Source: an uncultured Acetatifactor sp. (lineage in GTDB: Bacteria; Bacillota; Clostridia; Lachnospirales; Lachnospiraceae). Taken from it: a stretch of DNA of 64,000 bases. The position numbers and the translations under genes were made by a program. This document shows positions 60,223-64,000 of the stretch, one piece after another. The notes below the pieces were generated by a model, which worked only from the letters and a program-made list of their open reading frames with translations, was not told the DNA's origin and did not search any database. The DNA is taken from the NCBI GenBank assembly GCA_910578815.1, contig CAJTSE010000003.1:127010-191009 (forward strand), read 5' to 3'. The stretch's first letter is position 1; each line of letters opens with the position of its first letter.

Positions 60223-61161
60223 CAGGTGCGAATTGTTCTTTTCCCTGTATTCGCTGGGGCTGCAGCCCTTTGACTGTTTAAACAGGCGGTTGAAGGTGGA
60301 GATACTTGGGAAACCTGCCTTCATGGCTACTTCCGTGATGGACATGCCGGACTGTTCCAGCAGTTCTTCCGCCACCTTGATGCGCCGGTAACAGATATAG
60401 GCGCAGAAGGTGTAGTTTGTGTACTGTTTGAACAGCCTGGAGAAATGATATTTGCTGAAACCAACGGAGCTGGCAATGTCGTCAAGCTTCAGTTCGTCCA
60501 TGTAATGAGAGTCAATATAATCCATGACCGAATTGAATTTATCTGCGTATTCCCGCTGCTTATGGGCACGAATGTTGGAGAAAAGCAGAATCCCGTCCAA
60601 ATGGTTTCTGCCGATCTTTACAAAAAAGTTCAGCAGAAGGGAGTATATGGTAAGTGCTGCAAATTCGTTTTGGATAAAATATTCTTCCCGTATCTGGGTC
60701 AGCAGTCCGTAGACCTCATCATAAATCTGCGGGTAGGCGTTTCGAGTCAGGTGCAGGGGCCGGGACAGGATGGATTGGATACCGGCAAAACCGTGAAGCC
60801 TGGAAAAAACGGATAAATCAAACAGAAAAATGAATCGGCTGCCGGTTTCCGGTGCCTTCAGGGTATGAAGCTCTCCGGGAGGAATGAGCATGATGTCGCC
60901 GGGAACGGAATGATAGGTAGTCTCGCCGATTTTGACATCATACCAGTTATCTACGGGGGCAACGATTTCCAGAGCGGAATGCCAGTGGGGCTCAAAACCG
61001 ATGCTCAGATCGTTGTACCAGATCCGGATGGCCGTGTCCAGCCGATAAGAAACCAGCTCCTGTCCGCTGTCCATGAGGACGCGGGCCTGAGTGGTGTCTG
61101 AGTTTGCATTATAGTATATCTCTCGTTCCTGCAGGAAATTCGAGTTTGTCGTCGATGCCAT
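60217..61161 (-). CDS. AraC-family regulator divergent from the GH10 xylanase gene
   Basis: 314 residues. The N-terminal cupin domain is clear ('FEPHWHSALEIVAPVDNWY', 'YHSVPGDIMLIPPGELHTL'). The C-terminal AraC double helix-turn-helix has 'KLDDIASSVGFSKYHFSRLFK' and 'SITEVAMKAGFPSISTFNRLFKQ'. The start at 61161 (ATG on the minus strand) follows GAGGTGG; an open frame reaches 61722 but would run through the GH10 promoter and start region. It probably senses a xylan-derived sugar and controls the xylanase and/or the adjacent export module. Its own promoter is at 61198-61226. Confidence 0.93.
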   Translation of the reverse strand: MASTTNSNFLQEREIYYNANSDTTQARVLMDSGQELVSYRLDTAIRIWYNDLSIGFEPHWHSALEIVAPVDNWYDVKIGETTYHSVPGDIMLIPPGELHTLKAPETGSRFIFLFDLSVFSRLHGFAGIQSILSRPLHLTRNAYPQIYDEVYGLLTQIREEYFIQNEFAALTIYSLLLNFFVKIGRNHLDGILLFSNIRAHKQREYADKFNSVMDYIDSHYMDELKLDDIASSVGFSKYHFSRLFKQYTNYTFCAYICYRRIKVAEELLEQSGMSITEVAMKAGFPSISTFNRLFKQSKGCSPSEYREKNNSHLL

Positions 61162-61197
61162 TTTGCCACCTCTGAAAATCTGTTTAGCACATCTTAT

Positions 61198-61226
61198 ATT
61201 ATAGCATTCGCCGGTTGAAAAGTAAA
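61198..61226 (-). promoter_or_regulatory. Promoter of the minus-strand AraC gene
   Basis: On the minus strand: TTTACT (61221-61226), 17-base spacer, TATAAT (61198-61203). A perfect -10, about 37 bases before the start codon. Confidence 0.6.
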
Positions 61227-61278
61227 TTCTAAAATGAGCAATAGATGAGAAGCGGACAGCAAAAAATACAGGGTATTC

Positions 61279-61307
61279 TTGCAGAAAATTAGATATGATT
61301 TTATTAT
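61279..61307 (+). promoter_or_regulatory. Promoter of the GH10 xylanase gene
   Basis: TTGCAG (61279-61284), 17-base spacer, TATTAT (61302-61307). It lies back to back with the AraC promoter in a 220-base divergent region; an AraC site is probably between the two but no clear repeat stands out. Confidence 0.55.
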
Positions 61308-61381
61308 CATGAACGGGGTGTCTAAAGCGCTGCCGGGCACAAACCCGTTTACACGGCAAGCAGCGCAGAAATGAGGGAAAT

Positions 61382-62803
61382 ATGCTTAAAAAATTTATTT
61401 GTACGGCATTATCGTTTGTGCTTGCGGCATCTTTGCTGTCCGGCTGCGGCGCACCTGCGGAAGAGGGGTCTGAAGGCGTCAGTGGGACGCAGGATACTTC
61501 CTCCGGCGAACCGGAAGGGACGGACAGCGAGGAACAGGAGAGCGAATCCTCAGATACGTCTTCGGAAGCGGCAGACGGCGGCGGTGAGAGTGAGCAGCCC
61601 CCTATTTTAAAAGACGCGGTGATGGATATTATGGGCTGCCGCATAGGCTGTGCGGCCACGGAAGGAGAACTGAAGGACGAGAAGGTATGGGAGATCATTA
61701 CCACGCACTTCAACGCCATCACCTTCGGAAACGAGTTAAAGCCTGATGCAATGGTGGGCTACAGCGTGGGGAAATGCCCCGGCACGGAAGAGGCAGAGTT
61801 AAACGGCGAGACGATCGTGGTGCCGAAGCTGGATTATTCACGGGCGGAGCGGATGCTGGATAAGATTTATGACTGGAATGAAGCTCACCCCGACGATAAG
61901 ATTCTGGTCAAGGGACATGTGCTGGTATGGCATGCGCAGACACCGGAATGGTTTTTCCATGTGGATTATGACAAGAATAAGGACTATGTAGATAAAGAAA
62001 CCATGAACAAGCGTCTGGAATGGTATATCCGTACCATGCTGACTCACTTCACCGGTGAAGAGAGCAAGTACAAGGGTATGTTTTACGGATGGGATGTGGT
62101 GAATGAAGCCTGCAGCGATGGGAATCATGTATACCGTACGGACAGCGAGAACCCGGATGAGTCTCTTTCCGAGGACCGCCATGGCAGCAATTCCAGCTGG
62201 TGGCATATCTACCAGAGCAACGAATATATTATCAATGCTTTTATCTACGCCAATAAGTATGCACCGGCAGATCTGGAGCTGTACTATAATGATTACAACG
62301 AGTGCATGGGTACTAAGGTAGGTCATATTACGGAGCTTTTGACCGAGATCAAATCCAGAGAGGGAGAACCGGGAGTAGGCACAAGAATCACCGCAATGGG
62401 GATGCAGGGACATTACAGCATGGACTCTCCCAAGTTCAATGATGTGGATTATGCCATTCGTCAGTATGCGAAGGTAGTGGGGAACGTACAGTTCTCGGAG
62501 CTGGATTTGAAGGCAAGTGCGGATTATGATGGCAGCGATGAGGCGAAGGAAACGGAATACCAGAAACAGTATGCCCGTTATAAGCTGATCTATAATGTAA
62601 TGCAGACGGAGAATGAGGCTGAGGATATAAATATTACCAGCATCACCTTTTGGGGAACGGCAGATCATTATTCCTGGCTCCAGAACAGCTCCAATGTGGG
62701 CGGCGGCAGTACCGGAAATCTCCCCCAGTGTCCGCTCTTGTTTGACGAAAATTACCAGATCAAACCGGCGTTTTACGCTTTCACGGAAAAGAAGTTAAAC
62801 TGA
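61382..62803 (+). CDS. Secreted GH10 endo-beta-1,4-xylanase lipoprotein
   Basis: GH10 xylanases are retaining TIM-barrel enzymes that cut the xylan backbone and leave short, often aldouronic, oligosaccharides. This 473-residue protein has a lipoprotein signal (Cys22 in 'LLSGC'), then a Ser/Glu/Asp/Gly-rich linker (about 23-75) that holds the enzyme away from the membrane. The catalytic domain follows: 'NAITFGNELKPDAM', 'GHVLVWHAQTPEWFF', acid/base Glu242 in 'WDVVNEACSDG' and nucleophile Glu373 in 'VQFSELDLKAS'; 'ITFWGTADHYSWL' is near the end. There is no carbohydrate-binding module. The ATG at 61382 lacks a strong Shine-Dalgarno (GAGGGA nearby). It is the only clearly extracellular hydrolase of the visible xylan set. 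Confidence 0.95.
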   Translation: MLKKFICTALSFVLAASLLSGCGAPAEEGSEGVSGTQDTSSGEPEGTDSEEQESESSDTSSEAADGGGESEQPPILKDAVMDIMGCRIGCAATEGELKDEKVWEIITTHFNAITFGNELKPDAMVGYSVGKCPGTEEAELNGETIVVPKLDYSRAERMLDKIYDWNEAHPDDKILVKGHVLVWHAQTPEWFFHVDYDKNKDYVDKETMNKRLEWYIRTMLTHFTGEESKYKGMFYGWDVVNEACSDGNHVYRTDSENPDESLSEDRHGSNSSWWHIYQSNEYIINAFIYANKYAPADLELYYNDYNECMGTKVGHITELLTEIKSREGEPGVGTRITAMGMQGHYSMDSPKFNDVDYAIRQYAKVVGNVQFSELDLKASADYDGSDEAKETEYQKQYARYKLIYNVMQTENEAEDINITSITFWGTADHYSWLQNSSNVGGGSTGNLPQCPLLFDENYQIKPAFYAFTEKKLN

Positions 62804-62823
62804 AAAATGAAGGAGGCAGCCTT

Positions 62824-64000
62824 ATGACAGTCATAGCTAAAAATCCAATTTTGCCGGGATTTTATCCGGATCCTTCCATATGTGCGGTGGGAGGGGACTA
62901 TTATTTGATCAATTCCACCTTTGCTTATTTTCCTGGCCTGCCTGTTCTGCACAGCAAGGATTTGGCCCACTGGGAACAGATCGGAAACGCCATGGACAGG
63001 CAGGAGCAGCTGCCCTTAAAGAATGCAGGGCATTCCAGGGGACTGTTTGCGCCGTCCATACGTTTTCATAAGGGTACCTATTATGTGGTCTGTACCAATG
63101 TTTCCTTTGGAGGAAACTATATCATAACGGCAAAAAATCCTGCGGGGCCCTGGTCTGATCCGGTTTATCTGGAGGGGGCGGACGGTATTGATCCCAGCCT
63201 GTTTTTTGATGATGACGGGAAGTGCTATTATATCGGAACGCATCCCAATCCCGAAGGCTGCCGGTACGACGGTGATTACTTTATCTGGATTCAGGAATTG
63301 GACCTTACGCAGATGAGACTGACGGGCAAGGCGCATAATGTCTGGAACGGGGCTTTGCGGGGCGTACACTGGCCTGAGGGTCCTCACCTTTATAAAAAAG
63401 ACGGTTATTACTATATCCTGCACGCCGAGGGTGGAACGGGACCGGAGCATGCAGTGAGCGTGTGCAGAAGCAAGGAGCTTTACGGTCCTTATGAGAATAA
63501 CTTCTGTAATCCCATTTTAACCCACAGGCACCTGGGCAGGAATTACCCTATCCGGTATGCAGGACACGGAGACCTGGTTAAGACGATTACAGGGGAGTGG
63601 TATATGGTGCTGCTGGCAGTGCGTCCGCTGGAAGGCTATACCACCATGGGCAGGGAGACTTTTCTGGCCAAGGTGGTGTGGGAGAATGGCTGGCCGGTAG
63701 TGAATCCCGGTGTGGGAATGCTCACGGACGAGGTGGAGATCGACCTGCCGGAGTGGGATCCAAAGGAGGATGCTGCGTTTGACACGGCGGCCAACTGTGT
63801 GCCCGGCAGCAGCCGTACCTATGATTTTACCGCTATGCAAAGGCTGGGAGACGAGTTTTTGACCCTGCGCAATCCCGGAAATGACCTCTATACATTGGAC
63901 AAAGAGGGTCTGAAGCTTTCGATGCGCACTGTAACGCTGAAGGAGAAGGACAGTCCTTCCTATATCTGTGTGAGACAGCAGCATCATGCGTTTCGTGCTT
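62824..64000 (+). CDS. GH43 beta-xylosidase (subfamily 11/12 type), 3' end outside window
   Basis: The frame is still open at base 64000 (392 codons). Asp16 in 'GFYPDPSI' is the base, Asp123 in 'GIDPSLFFD' the pKa modulator and Glu185 in 'HWPEGPHLY' the acid; 'RYAGHGDLVKT' closes the propeller. From about residue 330 ('SSRTYDFTAMQRLGDEFLTLRNP') a second beta-sandwich begins, typical of the two-domain xylosidases related to XynB. There is no signal peptide. GAAGGAGG precedes ATG 62824, 20 bases after the GH10 stop, so it is co-transcribed with the xylanase and would split xylo-oligosaccharides to xylose in the cytoplasm. Confidence 0.92.
   Translation, partial: MTVIAKNPILPGFYPDPSICAVGGDYYLINSTFAYFPGLPVLHSKDLAHWEQIGNAMDRQEQLPLKNAGHSRGLFAPSIRFHKGTYYVVCTNVSFGGNYIITAKNPAGPWSDPVYLEGADGIDPSLFFDDDGKCYYIGTHPNPEGCRYDGDYFIWIQELDLTQMRLTGKAHNVWNGALRGVHWPEGPHLYKKDGYYYILHAEGGTGPEHAVSVCRSKELYGPYENNFCNPILTHRHLGRNYPIRYAGHGDLVKTITGEWYMVLLAVRPLEGYTTMGRETFLAKVVWENGWPVVNPGVGMLTDEVEIDLPEWDPKEDAAFDTAANCVPGSSRTYDFTAMQRLGDEFLTLRNPGNDLYTLDKEGLKLSMRTVTLKEKDSPSYICVRQQHHAFRA

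Noticed and set aside
61162..61722. N-terminal extension of the minus-strand AraC frame
   Set aside because: It would cross the divergent promoter region and the start of the GH10 gene. The ATG at 61161 has a good ribosome site and gives the normal family length.
1..64000. CRISPR arrays, insertion-sequence transposases, tRNA and rRNA genes
   Set aside because: I saw no regularly spaced direct repeats, no transposase-like frames and no tRNA cloverleaf or rRNA sequence on either strand.

Overview
The window looks like chromosomal DNA from a plant-fibre-degrading, probably motile member of the Lachnospiraceae (Firmicutes, Clostridia). I infer this from the strong Shine-Dalgarno sites, Gram-positive lipoprotein signals, CarD, DUF1540 and FlxA-like proteins, a T-box element, AraC regulators beside sugar transporters and a large cytoplasmic hemicellulase set. 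No species can be named from the sequence alone.

Region 1 (1-18918) is a plus-strand glucuronoxylan utilisation locus. It holds the end of a GH127-like arabinofuranosidase, mannonate dehydratase (uxuA), a fructuronate reductase fused to an SGNH esterase, GH115 alpha-glucuronidase, GH43, a chemotaxis receptor, GH39, GH8 reducing-end xylanase, a second GH43 and GH3. None of these enzymes carries a signal peptide, so imported, decorated xylo-oligosaccharides would be trimmed in the cytoplasm. Uronate would then pass through fructuronate and mannonate towards 2-keto-3-deoxygluconate.

Region 2 (18919-36020) is mostly housekeeping or accessory: an unusual long palindrome, an Lhr-type helicase, an AT-rich two-gene ABC exporter with its own promoter, a FlxA-like protein, two HD-domain proteins, an AraC-GGDEF fusion, a DUF6033-like protein, CarD, an orphan-looking T-box, a small membrane protein, thrS and a DUF1540 protein. 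Small palindromic repeats lie between several of these genes.

Region 3 (36103-52469) is the most unusual part. A divergent AraC regulator faces a run of genes for a giant membrane-anchored solute-binding protein with two N-terminal CBM-like modules, two permeases, an NHL-propeller membrane protein, a YIP1-family membrane protein, a DUF5696 protein, two more permeases and a lipoprotein solute-binding protein. Two U32-like proteins with conserved cysteines follow. This looks like a two-importer carbohydrate uptake system with its own surface accessory proteins, and it lacks a dedicated sugar-type ATPase.

Region 4 (52572-60222) is a tightly overlapping export or envelope module: two membrane-fusion lipoproteins (one with two modules), one large FtsX-type permease and two MacB/LolD-like ATPases, the second with an AbrB-like tail. 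Region 5 (60217-64000) returns to xylan: a minus-strand AraC regulator diverges from a secreted GH10 xylanase lipoprotein, followed by a GH43 beta-xylosidase that runs off the window. The inferred flow is GH10 cleavage outside, ABC import, then cytoplasmic trimming by the region 1 and region 5 enzymes.
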